From assembly GCF_900113005.1 (NCBI RefSeq), contig NZ_FONW01000002.1:682001-746000 (forward strand): 64,000 bases of DNA, given 5' to 3'. This document shows, piece after piece, positions 1 to 9,600 of the stretch (positions are counted from its first letter, which is position 1; every line of letters starts with the position of its first letter). Made by a program: the position numbers and the translations under genes. Source of the DNA: Sunxiuqinia elliptica (GTDB taxonomy: Bacteria > Bacteroidota > Bacteroidia > Bacteroidales > Prolixibacteraceae). Under the pieces are notes generated by a model. It was not told the origin of the DNA. It made no database searches and saw nothing but the letters and a program-made list of their open reading frames with translations.

Positions 1-713
1 CGCAGGATAAGCTTCCCTATAACCTGATTTATGCCGCTTCGGCCGAAGAGGAAATTTCCGGACCAAACGGAATGGAAAGCTTGATTGACGAACTTGGGGA
101 CATTGATTTGGCCCTTGTGGGTGAGCCTACGCAAATGCAAATGGCCATTGCCGAAAAAGGCTTGATGGTGTTGGACTGTGTGGCTCATGGAAAAACGGGG
201 CATGCAGCTCGTAACGAAGGCGAAAGTGCTTTGTACAAGGGCATTGAGGATATTCAGAAACTGCGTGATTACCAGTTTGAAAAGACCTCAGAAGTTTTGG
301 GTGAAGTGAAGCTTTCCATAACACAAATCAATGCGGGCTACCAGCACAATGTGGTGCCGGACCAGTGCTCGTTTGTGGTGGATGTGCGTACCAATGAGCA
401 TTATTCGAATCAGAAAGCTTTTGAGATTATTGATTCGTTGATTGGTTCAGAAGTGAAGGCACGCTCATTCCGATTAAACTCTTCTGGGATTGAACTTGAC
501 CACCCGATTGTCAAAAGAGGCATGGATTTGGGATTGACTTATTATGGTTCGCCAACCACTTCAGATCAAGCGGTGATGCCATTCCGATCCATTAAAATTG
601 GTCCCGGAGATAGTGCCCGTTCTCATACAGCTGATGAATATATTCTGATTTCAGAATTGAAAGAAGGGTTTAAGACATACGTGTCGCTGCTTGACGGGCT
701 TAGGTTAAGATGA
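1..713 (+). CDS. argE: M20 family metallo-hydrolase, probable acetylornithine deacetylase (5' end outside window)
   Basis: The reading frame is open from base 3 with no start, so the gene begins before the window. The first visible residues include the M20 catalytic glutamate pair in SAEEEISGPNG. The usual dimerisation domain follows (GLMVLDCVAHGKTGHAAR), and then the C-terminal catalytic part with the conserved HTADEY near the end, whose histidine is a metal ligand. This family removes acyl groups from amino acids. In Bacteroidota a member of it makes ornithine or citrulline from the N-acyl form in arginine synthesis, which fits argH lying about 11 kb downstream. Succinyl-diaminopimelate deacetylase (dapE) is the main alternative. 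Confidence 0.75.
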   Translation, partial: QDKLPYNLIYAASAEEEISGPNGMESLIDELGDIDLALVGEPTQMQMAIAEKGLMVLDCVAHGKTGHAARNEGESALYKGIEDIQKLRDYQFEKTSEVLGEVKLSITQINAGYQHNVVPDQCSFVVDVRTNEHYSNQKAFEIIDSLIGSEVKARSFRLNSSGIELDHPIVKRGMDLGLTYYGSPTTSDQAVMPFRSIKIGPGDSARSHTADEYILISELKEGFKTYVSLLDGLRLR

Positions 714-778
714 GCAACAAGTTTTGGAATGCTTTGTGGAGATGAGTTGCTGAAAATACATTAACAAACCGTAGCTTT

Positions 779-786
779 TAGTTTTG
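779..786 (+). promoter_or_regulatory. Bacteroidota -7 box for the P-loop protein/mscS pair
   Basis: TAGTTTTG matches TAnnTTTG and lies 33 bases ahead of the start codon at 819. I see no good -33 TTG at the standard distance, so the assignment is tentative. Confidence 0.4.
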
Positions 787-818
787 TTTGATTGTTTGAA
801 AAGTGATAGATAAAAAAT

Positions 819-3695
819 ATGACGACTAACTCTCCTCAGAAATATCAGTCAGTGAAAGCTAGCCTGATGAAGTCGCTTCATCTTGAAGAGGCTTTGTTAG
901 AGCGCTTTGGGAAAAATCCGCTTGCTGATGGTGATCTTTCCATTTATGCCGAATATACTTCGCAACTGAGCAATTTGTTGAATAATGAATTGAATCAGAT
1001 GCATCCGAATTCGGGAGAACTGCCTGAAGATCAAATTTTAGAACTGCAGGCAAATTTGGTGGGCTTTGAGCAACTAAAGGTTGAAACGCAGGAGGCAGAA
1101 CGCTTTTATGCTCAAAAAGGCAATTCGTCAAAGGTGCGTTTGCTGAAGATGGGAAAACGTTGGTTGTTAAAGCTGGATTGGCTGACAATTGCTGCAACAA
1201 ATCTTTTCAGGAAGGAGAAGAGAGCGAAAACTTACTGGAAGCATGTGCTTGAGGAAGCCGCTTTGGCCGATTACGTTTACCTGACTTTGTTTTATGAGCG
1301 ACTGCTTCCGTTTTACGAGCAGTTATTGCAGAACCGGGAAATTCGAATCCGCCAGTTGTATGTGCTGGATCGTGAGTTGGAGAAGTTTCGTTTTCTGAAA
1401 GGGGAGGCGGTTAATTTTGAGGTGACCGTGGCTCAGGTTCGGGAGGATTTAAAGGCAGACCAGACTGATATTGAAAGGTTTTTTGCCACGGTTGAGGCCG
1501 AGATGGATGAGGAGTTTGAGGTACATCGTAAAATAGCGGGAACGATCGAGTTTCCAAAGGCTAAACTCAAGATTAAAAGGACGAAAAAGCTTCAGCAGAA
1601 AGTTCTTCATCGGCTGGCTCAATTGTCAGTAGGTCAACAGTTGGTGTTTTTTGCCTTGGGGGAGCATTGGCGTTTGAAGCTCCATAATCGTACGTTGATT
1701 TTTAAGCTGAAAGAGCAGGCTGAGTCACAGGGCGGAGCTCTGAAGCAACAGCTTGATCAGGGACTAAAGCCTGCTTTTATTGAACTGAAGAAGCAGCTTA
1801 CCATATTTGCCAACCGCAATGAGAAGGAGTGGGAAGAGGCTGAGAAGGTTCAGGAAATCCGCTCGTTTGTTAGCCAGAAGGTGCCGGAACTCACCCAGCT
1901 GGTTTTTCAAAGTAAGCTCGATGCGCTTTTTATGCGTCCGATGATTGAATTGGAGCAAGCCATTGGTTCTGGCCCTGAATTACATCAGTTTGCCGCACCG
2001 GTTTTTGATGGGAAAAGAATTAGCTCGAATTCATTTCATCCGGTTCAAACTCGTGTACTGTTGCAGGGCAGTGTTTTAGCGCCGCTGAAGGACGAATTTG
2101 CGACACACCAAAAAGATTTGATGCGCTTGCTGCAAAAGTTGACCACTAGCCTGGAGGAAATCAAGTATGCAGCCGATTACAGTGTTGATTTTTATTTTTC
2201 GCATAAGCAGGACGAGAAAGCCGCAGAAGAGTTAACGGAAGGTCTTAAGCGAACGGTAAAAAAGTCGGATGAAGCTCTTGGTGTGCTGGCTTCCATGGGG
2301 CAGTTAACGCGAGAATCGTTTGCAGGGATGGGGCAGGTTTTTGCCGAGTTGGTGTTGCAATACTTTGAGCCACACCGCTTACATCAGTCGGAAAAGAATA
2401 ATCAGCGGCGGGCACTTATTGCCAGGCGTAAAGCTCAGGCAAAAGAGGCACTGGATGTGTCTCTGAAGAAGATGAAGCACTCATTTAAGTGGTTAAAGTC
2501 GTTCTATGCTGCGTCTTATAGTCGCTATTTCAACCTACGAAACTTACTGGGTATTTCTTATGAGAAGGCGCCCATCAGTACGGAGTTGTCCAATTATCTT
2601 TCAGAAACCCGACAGGCCATTGCGCGTTTGCCGCTCATGTACCAAAAGCTGTTTGAAAATGTCCCCTTGACAGAAGAGCGATTTTATCTGCCACGGCGAG
2701 CAGAGGTTAAGCGCTTGGAGGACGCTTTTTCGAGCTGGCAAACCGGGCGTTTCTCACCTGTTTGCATTGTGGGTGAGCAGGGGAGTGGAACAACAACGAT
2801 CTTGAATTTCTTTGAGAAATCAATTCAAAATAAACTTCCGGTAAAACGCTTGGCTATTCGAGCGAATTTGTTGGATGAGAAAGCCATGTTGAGCTTTTTT
2901 CGGAATGCTTTTCCATCGATCAATTTTAGTTCTGTTGACGATTTAATTCGTGAGATTCTGAATAAAGAAGAGCCTCAGATTGTCGTGCTTGAAAATATTC
3001 ATAAGTTGTTTTTGCGGAGCAGTGGTGACTTTGGAAATTTAATGCAGCTGTTTAAGCTGGTGAGTCAAACCAATAGCAAGCTGTTTTGGATCACCAGTTG
3101 TTACCGATACAGCTGGAAATTGCTGGATTATACCAACAGTATTTCGGGCTATTTTGCCTACGTGATTGAGTTTGGAGATGTTCCTTCCGACTTGCTGCGC
3201 GAAGCAATTTTAAAACGTCACCAATTGAGTGGCTTTTCTTTGAAGTTTTTGCCGCCAGATCACTTTGTGCCTAAGCGAAATTATCAGAAAATGAGTGAAG
3301 AGGAGCAACAGGAAGTTTTGAAAGCTTACTTTTTTGAAAATTTATGGCAACATGCGCAATCCAATTTAAGCCTGGCCTTTATTTATTGGCTGAGGGGGAT
3401 TCGGGAAGTGGAAGACGGTGTAATCACCATTCAGCAGAAACGCTTGAATTTTAGTTTTTTGAATTCGCTAAAAACTCCGGAGATAACCAGCCTGCACAGT
3501 ATTCTGATTCATGGTGGGCTTGGCCTTGATGAGCATTCGCGTATTTTTAGGTGCTCCAAGGAGGAGAGTTTTCGCATGCTCATGGTGTTGACTGATGATG
3601 GCTTGTTGGAGAAGCAGGGCGAAATATATGTGGTTAACCCCTTGGTTTATCGTATGCTGGTGAGTCAATTAAAGTCATTAAACTTTATTTATTAG
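819..3695 (+). CDS. 958-residue P-loop ATPase-like protein with C-terminal winged helix, upstream partner of MscS
   Basis: About the first 600 residues are charged and helical with no recognised domain. A nucleotide-binding module follows. Its Walker A is GEQGSGTTT (about residues 652-660) and the Walker B-like strand is IVVLEN (about 719-724). Near the C-terminus (about 885-945) a segment containing RCSKEESFRMLMVLTDDGL looks like a winged helix. This order, AAA/ORC-like P-loop then winged helix, recalls STAND and AAA_16 proteins. No membrane segment or signal peptide is visible, so it is probably cytoplasmic. The stop codon is 2 bases before the mscS start, so the two are almost certainly co-transcribed and translationally coupled. 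The function is unknown; a role in regulating or assembling the channel is only inferred from the coupling. Confidence 0.8.
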   Translation: MTTNSPQKYQSVKASLMKSLHLEEALLERFGKNPLADGDLSIYAEYTSQLSNLLNNELNQMHPNSGELPEDQILELQANLVGFEQLKVETQEAERFYAQKGNSSKVRLLKMGKRWLLKLDWLTIAATNLFRKEKRAKTYWKHVLEEAALADYVYLTLFYERLLPFYEQLLQNREIRIRQLYVLDRELEKFRFLKGEAVNFEVTVAQVREDLKADQTDIERFFATVEAEMDEEFEVHRKIAGTIEFPKAKLKIKRTKKLQQKVLHRLAQLSVGQQLVFFALGEHWRLKLHNRTLIFKLKEQAESQGGALKQQLDQGLKPAFIELKKQLTIFANRNEKEWEEAEKVQEIRSFVSQKVPELTQLVFQSKLDALFMRPMIELEQAIGSGPELHQFAAPVFDGKRISSNSFHPVQTRVLLQGSVLAPLKDEFATHQKDLMRLLQKLTTSLEEIKYAADYSVDFYFSHKQDEKAAEELTEGLKRTVKKSDEALGVLASMGQLTRESFAGMGQVFAELVLQYFEPHRLHQSEKNNQRRALIARRKAQAKEALDVSLKKMKHSFKWLKSFYAASYSRYFNLRNLLGISYEKAPISTELSNYLSETRQAIARLPLMYQKLFENVPLTEERFYLPRRAEVKRLEDAFSSWQTGRFSPVCIVGEQGSGTTTILNFFEKSIQNKLPVKRLAIRANLLDEKAMLSFFRNAFPSINFSSVDDLIREILNKEEPQIVVLENIHKLFLRSSGDFGNLMQLFKLVSQTNSKLFWITSCYRYSWKLLDYTNSISGYFAYVIEFGDVPSDLLREAILKRHQLSGFSLKFLPPDHFVPKRNYQKMSEEEQQEVLKAYFFENLWQHAQSNLSLAFIYWLRGIREVEDGVITIQQKRLNFSFLNSLKTPEITSLHSILIHGGLGLDEHSRIFRCSKEESFRMLMVLTDDGLLEKQGEIYVVNPLVYRMLVSQLKSLNFIY

Positions 3696-3697
3696 TT

Positions 3698-4684
3698 ATG
3701 TGCAAGAAAATTGGAATCTTGATTAGTTTGGTGATGCTTGTGGCTTTTTGCAGTTGGGCAGAAGCTGCTGATACAACTTCGCAGGTTTTGCAATTGCCGG
3801 ATACCTTGCAGGTAACGGTTCAGCAGGCAGCTCCAGCAGTTGCTGATACGATTGAAAGTGGAGACAGCCGCTTGAAAAAGACCATTGAAAGTATTCCTGC
3901 TGTTGAGCTGAAGGAGATTTTTTCATTCGCCAAATTGTTTTGGGCAGGCGTCTTTTTTCTTGTGGCTTATTTTGTTATCCGGTTTTTGTCGCGGAGCATC
4001 GAAGCCTGGAGCGAGAAAAATGCCGAACGGCGGATCAAAGGAAAGGCCATTTTGCCGATTGTTAAAATTGTTAGCTGGCTGATTGTGAGTTATATTATCA
4101 TCCGCGGTATTTTCAATCCTCCGGTGCAGTCGCTCATTGCCTTTGGGGCTTCTATTGGGGTGGCTGTTGGTTTTGCTGCTCAAGACTTGTTGAAGAATAT
4201 TTTTGGGGGTTTCGTTATTCTGATTGATCGTCCGTTTAAGGTGGGAGATAAAATTGAAGTGGGGAGTGTTTACGGAGAAGTGCTGGACATGTCCTTGCGG
4301 TCAACGCGTATTCAAACGGCTGACGACTCGTTGGTGACCTTGCCTAACGGAGAACTGCTTAATCAGCCGATTTCCAATGCCAACTCCGGAGAATCCAATT
4401 GCCAGGTGGTGGCTGAAATCTATCTTCCGATCACCATTGATACCGTTAAGGTTCGGGAGATTGCCATGGAAGCGGCGCAAACCTCCAAGTTTGTTTACCT
4501 CGCCAAGCCAATCGCTGTTCTGTTTTTCAACGAAATTAAGCACGATAAGCTTTGTTATAAAATGCGGCTGAAGGCTTACGTGATGGATATTCGGTATGAG
4601 TTTCTTTTTAAGAGTGAGATGACTGAGATCGTTATCCGTGATTTGCTTCAGGCTGGTATTCTCGATCCCGAAATTTCAATTTAG
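3698..4684 (+). CDS. MscS-family mechanosensitive ion channel
   Basis: This is a small-conductance mechanosensitive channel of the inner membrane, which releases solutes on osmotic downshock. A signal-like hydrophobic segment covers residues 5-22. Transmembrane segments follow at about 79-97 and 118-138. The pore-lining helix (about 144-176) has the typical Gly/Ala spacing in SIGVAVGFAAQDLLKN. After it comes the beta-domain, with RPFKVGDKIEV and the hallmark LPNGELLNQPISN. The length of 328 residues is normal for the short MscS class with an added periplasmic N-terminus. It is coupled to the large P-loop protein just upstream. Confidence 0.93.
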   Translation: MCKKIGILISLVMLVAFCSWAEAADTTSQVLQLPDTLQVTVQQAAPAVADTIESGDSRLKKTIESIPAVELKEIFSFAKLFWAGVFFLVAYFVIRFLSRSIEAWSEKNAERRIKGKAILPIVKIVSWLIVSYIIIRGIFNPPVQSLIAFGASIGVAVGFAAQDLLKNIFGGFVILIDRPFKVGDKIEVGSVYGEVLDMSLRSTRIQTADDSLVTLPNGELLNQPISNANSGESNCQVVAEIYLPITIDTVKVREIAMEAAQTSKFVYLAKPIAVLFFNEIKHDKLCYKMRLKAYVMDIRYEFLFKSEMTEIVIRDLLQAGILDPEISI

Positions 4685-4906
4685 AAAAATGCTTAAGATT
4701 CGATTCAAAAACGAAAATCATCCAAAAGTATAACATAAGAGTCCGATTACTTAAATTATGGGGAATTTTTAGAAGTCCCCGTAAGCCTTCCTTTATTTTG
4801 TTGTCACTGGTGGCAGATCTATTGCTTCAGGTCATTTTTTCAGGCTCGGGTAGGTAGTGCCCGTTTTTTCTAAAAAATGATGTAATTGGTTGATTATTGG
4901 GTTGCT

Positions 4907-5032
4907 GCAGCCGTGCAGCAAGCCAGAAACTTTTGTGGTTTGCTTCCCGCAGCCGTGCGGCAGGCAGGAAATTTTCGTCGCTTGCTTGCCGCAGCCATGC
5001 AGCAAGGGAAAAATCTTGGAGGCTAGGCTGTT
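4907..5032. repeat. Three 42-bp imperfect tandem repeats in an intergenic region
   Basis: Units begin with GCAGCCGTGCAGCAA at 4907, GCAGCCGTGCGGCAG at 4949 and GCAGCCATGCAGCAA at 4991, exactly 42 bp apart. A degenerate continuation follows from about 5033. Because 42 is divisible by three and the unit lacks stops, open frames exist on both strands that would give 14-residue repeats. Neither frame has convincing start signals. The rest of the 4685-5151 gap holds a weak hairpin at 4760-4780 (GGGGA/TCCCC) and the gltD terminator. Confidence 0.85.
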
Positions 5033-5100
5033 GCAGGCTTCAGGCAAGGCCATCGCTCCTTGGCACGATGCCTGGATAACGATTGATGCTAAAAACAAAA

Positions 5101-5122
5101 GCCCCGCAAAATTTTGCGAGGC
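5101..5122 (-). terminator. Intrinsic terminator of gltBD
   Basis: GCCCCGCAAAATTTTGCGAGGC is a near-perfect palindrome. Read on the minus strand, it is followed by a T-rich tract (complement of 5091-5100). It lies 30 bp beyond the gltD stop. Confidence 0.8.
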
Positions 5123-5151
5123 CTTTAGTGGATATTACGAGTTAAGTAATT

Positions 5152-6570
5152 TTAGCTTAAATATTCATCGATGGCAGCTGCGGCATCTTTTCCGCACTGG
5201 ATGGCATGAACCACCAAGCTGGCACCACGCTCAACATCACCGGCAGCAAATACCTTGTCAATCGAACTTTGTTTGTTCTTGCCAACTTTTACATTGCCAC
5301 GAGCATCGTATTCTACGCCCAGGTTTTCTAGTAAGCCTTGATGCACCGGCTGGGTGAATCCCATAGATAATAAAACCAATTCGGCTTTGATGATCTTTTC
5401 GGTGCCAGGAACTTCGTTCATTAACCAACGTCCGTTCTTGTCTTTGTCCCAGGTTACCTCAATTACTTCAGCTTCTTTTACCTGGCCGTTTTCACCAATC
5501 AGGCGTTTGGTTGAAAGCGCCCATCTCCGTTCGCAGCCTTCCATGTGTGAGCTGGACGTGCGAAGAGTGGTTGGCCAGTAAGGCCAAGGGTTATCTTCGG
5601 AACGGGTTTCGGCAGGTTTCGGCATAATCTCAATTTGAGTTACGCTGGCTGCTTTCTGGCGAATTGAAGTACCAACACAGTCGGATCCTGTATCACCACC
5701 ACCAATCACTAGTACATGCTTGCCTTCGGCAGAAATACGATCTTTGGCTGCGACTTTCTTGCCGGAAACAACTCTATTCTGTTGAGTTAGGAACTCCATG
5801 GCAAAATGAACACCTTTTAGCTCGCGTCCTTCCGTTGCCAAGTCGCGTGGTTGTTCTGCTCCCATAGCTAAAAGAACAGCATCGTAGTTGGCCAACAAGT
5901 CTTTTTCCGAAATGTCTTTACCAACCGTAGTGCTTGGTTTGAAAATGATTCCTTCTTCGAGGAAAATTCCTAAACGACGGTCAATAATTCCTTTGTTTAG
6001 TTTGAAATCGGGAATACCATAACGTAACAAACCGCCAATGGCATCACTTTTTTCAAAGACAGTAACTTCGTGTCCGGCTTTGTTCAGGCGATCGGCTGCT
6101 GATAGACCAGCTGGCCCAGAACCTACGACGGCCACTTTTTTCCCGGTCCGAACTGTTGGTGGGTTGGCCGTGACCAAGCCCAGTTCAAAAGCTTTTTCAA
6201 CCGTTGAAGCTTCATTCTCACGAATGGTAACCGCTTCGTTGTGGATTGCCAGTACGCATGATTTCTCGCAAGGAGCTGGACAAACGCGTCCAGTCATTTC
6301 CGGGAAGCTGTTGGTAGAATTCAGAATTTCGTAAGCTTCAGCATAGTTCCGATTGTAGATGGCATCCTGCCACTCCGGAATTTTGCTTCCCACCGGGCAT
6401 CCCCAGTGGCAGAATGGTACGCCGCAATCCATACAGCGCGAAGCTTGCTCCCTTCTGTCCTCTTCGTTCAGGGTCTGCTCAACTTCCCCGTAGTCATATA
6501 TTCTTTCGTTTAGAGCGCGGTAGCCGCTCTCTTTACGTTGTACTTTTATAAAACCTCTTGGATCTCCCAT
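5152..6570 (-). CDS. gltD: Glutamate synthase small subunit (NADPH)
   Basis: The small subunit passes electrons from NADPH through FAD and iron-sulfur clusters to the GltB subunit for glutamate synthesis. The N-terminal cysteine motifs CMDCGVPFCHWGCP and CPAPCEKSC (about residues 41-106) are the cluster ligands. The FAD-binding GSGPAGLSAADRL (about 150) and the second dinucleotide motif VIGGGDTGSDC (about 287) follow. At 472 residues it is full length. It lies 46 bp downstream of gltB on the same strand and is followed by a terminator, so the two form an operon. The beta-subunit family is shared with other oxidoreductases, but next to gltB the call is secure. Confidence 0.97.
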   Translation of the reverse strand: MGDPRGFIKVQRKESGYRALNERIYDYGEVEQTLNEEDRREQASRCMDCGVPFCHWGCPVGSKIPEWQDAIYNRNYAEAYEILNSTNSFPEMTGRVCPAPCEKSCVLAIHNEAVTIRENEASTVEKAFELGLVTANPPTVRTGKKVAVVGSGPAGLSAADRLNKAGHEVTVFEKSDAIGGLLRYGIPDFKLNKGIIDRRLGIFLEEGIIFKPSTTVGKDISEKDLLANYDAVLLAMGAEQPRDLATEGRELKGVHFAMEFLTQQNRVVSGKKVAAKDRISAEGKHVLVIGGGDTGSDCVGTSIRQKAASVTQIEIMPKPAETRSEDNPWPYWPTTLRTSSSHMEGCERRWALSTKRLIGENGQVKEAEVIEVTWDKDKNGRWLMNEVPGTEKIIKAELVLLSMGFTQPVHQGLLENLGVEYDARGNVKVGKNKQSSIDKVFAAGDVERGASLVVHAIQCGKDAAAAIDEYLS

Positions 6571-6616
6571 AATCTTCTAAATCTTTTCTTGTTTTTCAAA
6601 TTGTTCTTTGTTTTCC

Positions 6617-9600
6617 TTATTCGTGACGTGAAGGATCGTCTTCGGTTAACTGTAATTTGCGTTCCAGTTCCTTCAGTTTCATTTCTTCCAATACTTTCTT
6701 GTATTCGAAAGGAATGACTTTTACGAATCGTGGCAGGTACTCTTCCCAATTGGTCAGAATTTTTGCCGCCAAAGAACTTTGTGTATATAAGAGATGCTTG
6801 CTGATCATTTCCTGTAGTTCGTCAATATCGGTTCTGTCCTCTACTGCCGACAGTTCAACCAGCCCTTTGTTGCAGTAGTAGTCAAAGTCGCCATCAACAT
6901 CGAGCACGTAGGCAATACCGCCGCTCATACCAGCTGCAAAGTTCCGTCCTGTTTTTCCGAGAACGACAACGCGGCCTCCGGTCATGTATTCGCAGCAGTG
7001 GTCACCCGTGCCTTCAACAACCGTTTGGGCTCCCGAGTTACGCACGCAGAAGCGCTCGCCAGCAACTCCGCGGATGTAGCCTTCACCGCTGGTCGCTCCA
7101 TAGAAGGTGGTGTTTCCAATGATGATGTTTTCTTCGGGTTTGAATGTTGATCCTGTTGGTGGGACCACCACCAGTTTACCACCCGATAAGCCTTTTCCAA
7201 TGTAGTCATTGGCATCACCTTCCAAGCGGAAAGTTACTCCTTTGACCAAAAAGGCCCCGAAACTTTGTCCGGCAGTGCCGTGGAAAGTACAGCTGATGGT
7301 ATCTTCAGGCAAGGCTTCTTCGCCATAGCGCTTGGATATTTCACCTGAAAGCATGGCGCCTGTGGTTCGGTCGGTATTGATGATTGGATGTGAAATCCAG
7401 ACCTTTTCTTTGCCTTTGATGGCCTTGTTGGCATCGCGAATCAGCTTGTGATCCAAATGATCTTCAATCGACTTCAAGTTCGGATGCGTGTTCCGGATAT
7501 CGTACTCTTTTGCTTCTTTTGGCAAGTAGAGTAATTCCGAGAAATCGATGTTTTTCATTTTCCAGTTGGTCGCTGTTTCATCAACTTCCAATAGGTCGCT
7601 CCGTCCAACAATGTCCTCAAATTTCGAGAAGCCCATTTCGGCCAGGTGCTCCCGGATTTCTTCAGCAACAAAACGGAAATAGTTAATGACAAATTCCGCT
7701 TTACCGATGAATCGTTTTCTCAAGTCTTTGTCCTGAGTGGCAATTCCGGCAGGGCAGGTATTCATGTGGCATTTACGCATCATGATACATCCCATGGTAA
7801 TCAGTGCTGAAGTGGAGAAACCGAATTCTTCACCACCCAAGCAGGCTACTGAAACAACATCGGTTCCGGTTTTTAGCTGTCCGTCAACCTGTAGCTTTAC
7901 ACGTCCGCGCAGGTTGTTCATTACCAGTGTTTGTTGAGTTTCAGCGATTCCCATTTCAACGGGAAGTCCGGCATGTTTGATTGAGCTGGCCGGGCTGGCT
8001 CCCGTGCCACCTTCACCTCCGGAAATAATAATTAGGTCAGAAAAGGCTTTTGCAACACCTGCGGCAACGGTTCCTACACCGTTTTCAGCAACGAGTTTTA
8101 CTGAAACTTTAGCCGAAGGGTTCGTAACTTTTAGGTCATAGATTAGTTGAGCCAAATCTTCGATTGAGTAAATGTCGTGATGTGGCGGTGGTGAGATTAG
8201 TGTAATTCCTGGAGTTGAGTTCCGGGTTTTGGCAATAATTTTATTGACCTTAAATCCTGGAAGCTGTCCTCCTTCACCAGGTTTGGCTCCCTGGCATACT
8301 TTAATTTGAAGTTCGTTTGCATTGGTCAGGTAGTTATTGGTAACCCCGAAACGTCCGGAAGCAATTTGCTTGATCGAACTTTGTTTAAGGGTGCCAAAAC
8401 GTTCTGGATTTTCACCACCTTCACCGGTGTTGCTTCGTCCACCAATGGTGTTCATGGCAATGGCCAGGGCTTCATGGGCTTCTTTGCTGATTGAGCCATA
8501 GGACATGGCTCCGGTAACAAAGCGCTTCATGATGTTTTCAGCCGGTTCCACTTGGTCTAGTGGAATTGGATTGCGCTTAAACTTGAAGCATCCACGAATA
8601 AATCCAGGCTTTTTGTTATCCTGTCTGACAAGTGCACTGTATTCTTTGTATTTGCTGTAGTCGTTGGTTCGGGTTGCCCATTGCAATAAGCCAATGGCTT
8701 CTGGGTTCCAGGCATGGTGCTCGCCATATTTTCTCCAAGCGTAAACTCCTGAGTTTTCAAAACGGAATTTTTCTGGAGTATTGGAGCTTTGGTAGGCTAT
8801 GCGGTGGAAGCGGCTGTATTCTTCAGCAATTTCTTCTAAGCCAATGCCACTCAGGCGAGAAGCTGTTCCGGTAAAGTACTTGTTGATTAACTCCCGGCTG
8901 ACCCCCATTGCTTCGAACATTTGAGCTCCGTGGTAGGAGCGCAGGGTTGAAATTCCCATTTTCGACAGGATCTTCAATAAGCCCTTGTCAACGGCCTTGA
9001 TGTAATTTTTCCGGGCGGTCTTGTACTCTATTTGTACTTTCTCTTCTTTAACCAAACGGTCGATAGCTGCAAATGCCATGTATGGGTTAATGACGCTGGC
9101 ACCATAGCCTAACAATAAGGCAAAGTGGTTAATCTCGCGAGCTTCGGCTGTTTCAACGATGATTCCAACCTGCATCCGCTTTTTCTTCGAAATCAGGTGG
9201 TGATGAACCGCTGCTACCGCCAGTAAAGAAGGAATTGGAGCATGCTCGGCATCCACTTTTCGGTCGGACAGAATGATGAAGTTCTTTTCGTTATCCACCG
9301 CTTTTTCGGCCATTTCCAACATGTTGTCAAAAGCTTGTTTAAAAGCTTTGAAGCCTCCTTTGACAGGAAAAACCATTGGAATGGTTTTGTGGGTGAACAT
9401 CTCATCCTTCAGGTCTTTGATCTTGCCGAGGTCGGTATTGGTAATCAGGGGATCATCAAACTTAATCAGCTTACAGTGTTGAGGAGTTTCAGTTAAAATG
9501 TTTGAGTTTAAAGACCCAATGTAGTTGGTTAAAGCCATGACCAGCCCTTCCCGGATTGGGTCAATTGCCGGATTGGTAACCTGGGCAAACATTTGTTTGA

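Noticed and set aside
4760-4780. Possible terminator after mscS
   Set aside because: The stem is only five base pairs and lacks a proper T tract, so I mention it without calling it.
4890-5357. 155-codon plus-strand frame through the 42-bp repeats
   Set aside because: Its second half is antisense to gltD and passes through the gltBD terminator. The repeat unit simply lacks stop codons in several frames.
9214-9496. Several 60-85-codon frames opposite or shifted within gltB
   Set aside because: They overlap a full-length, motif-complete gltB and have no independent support.
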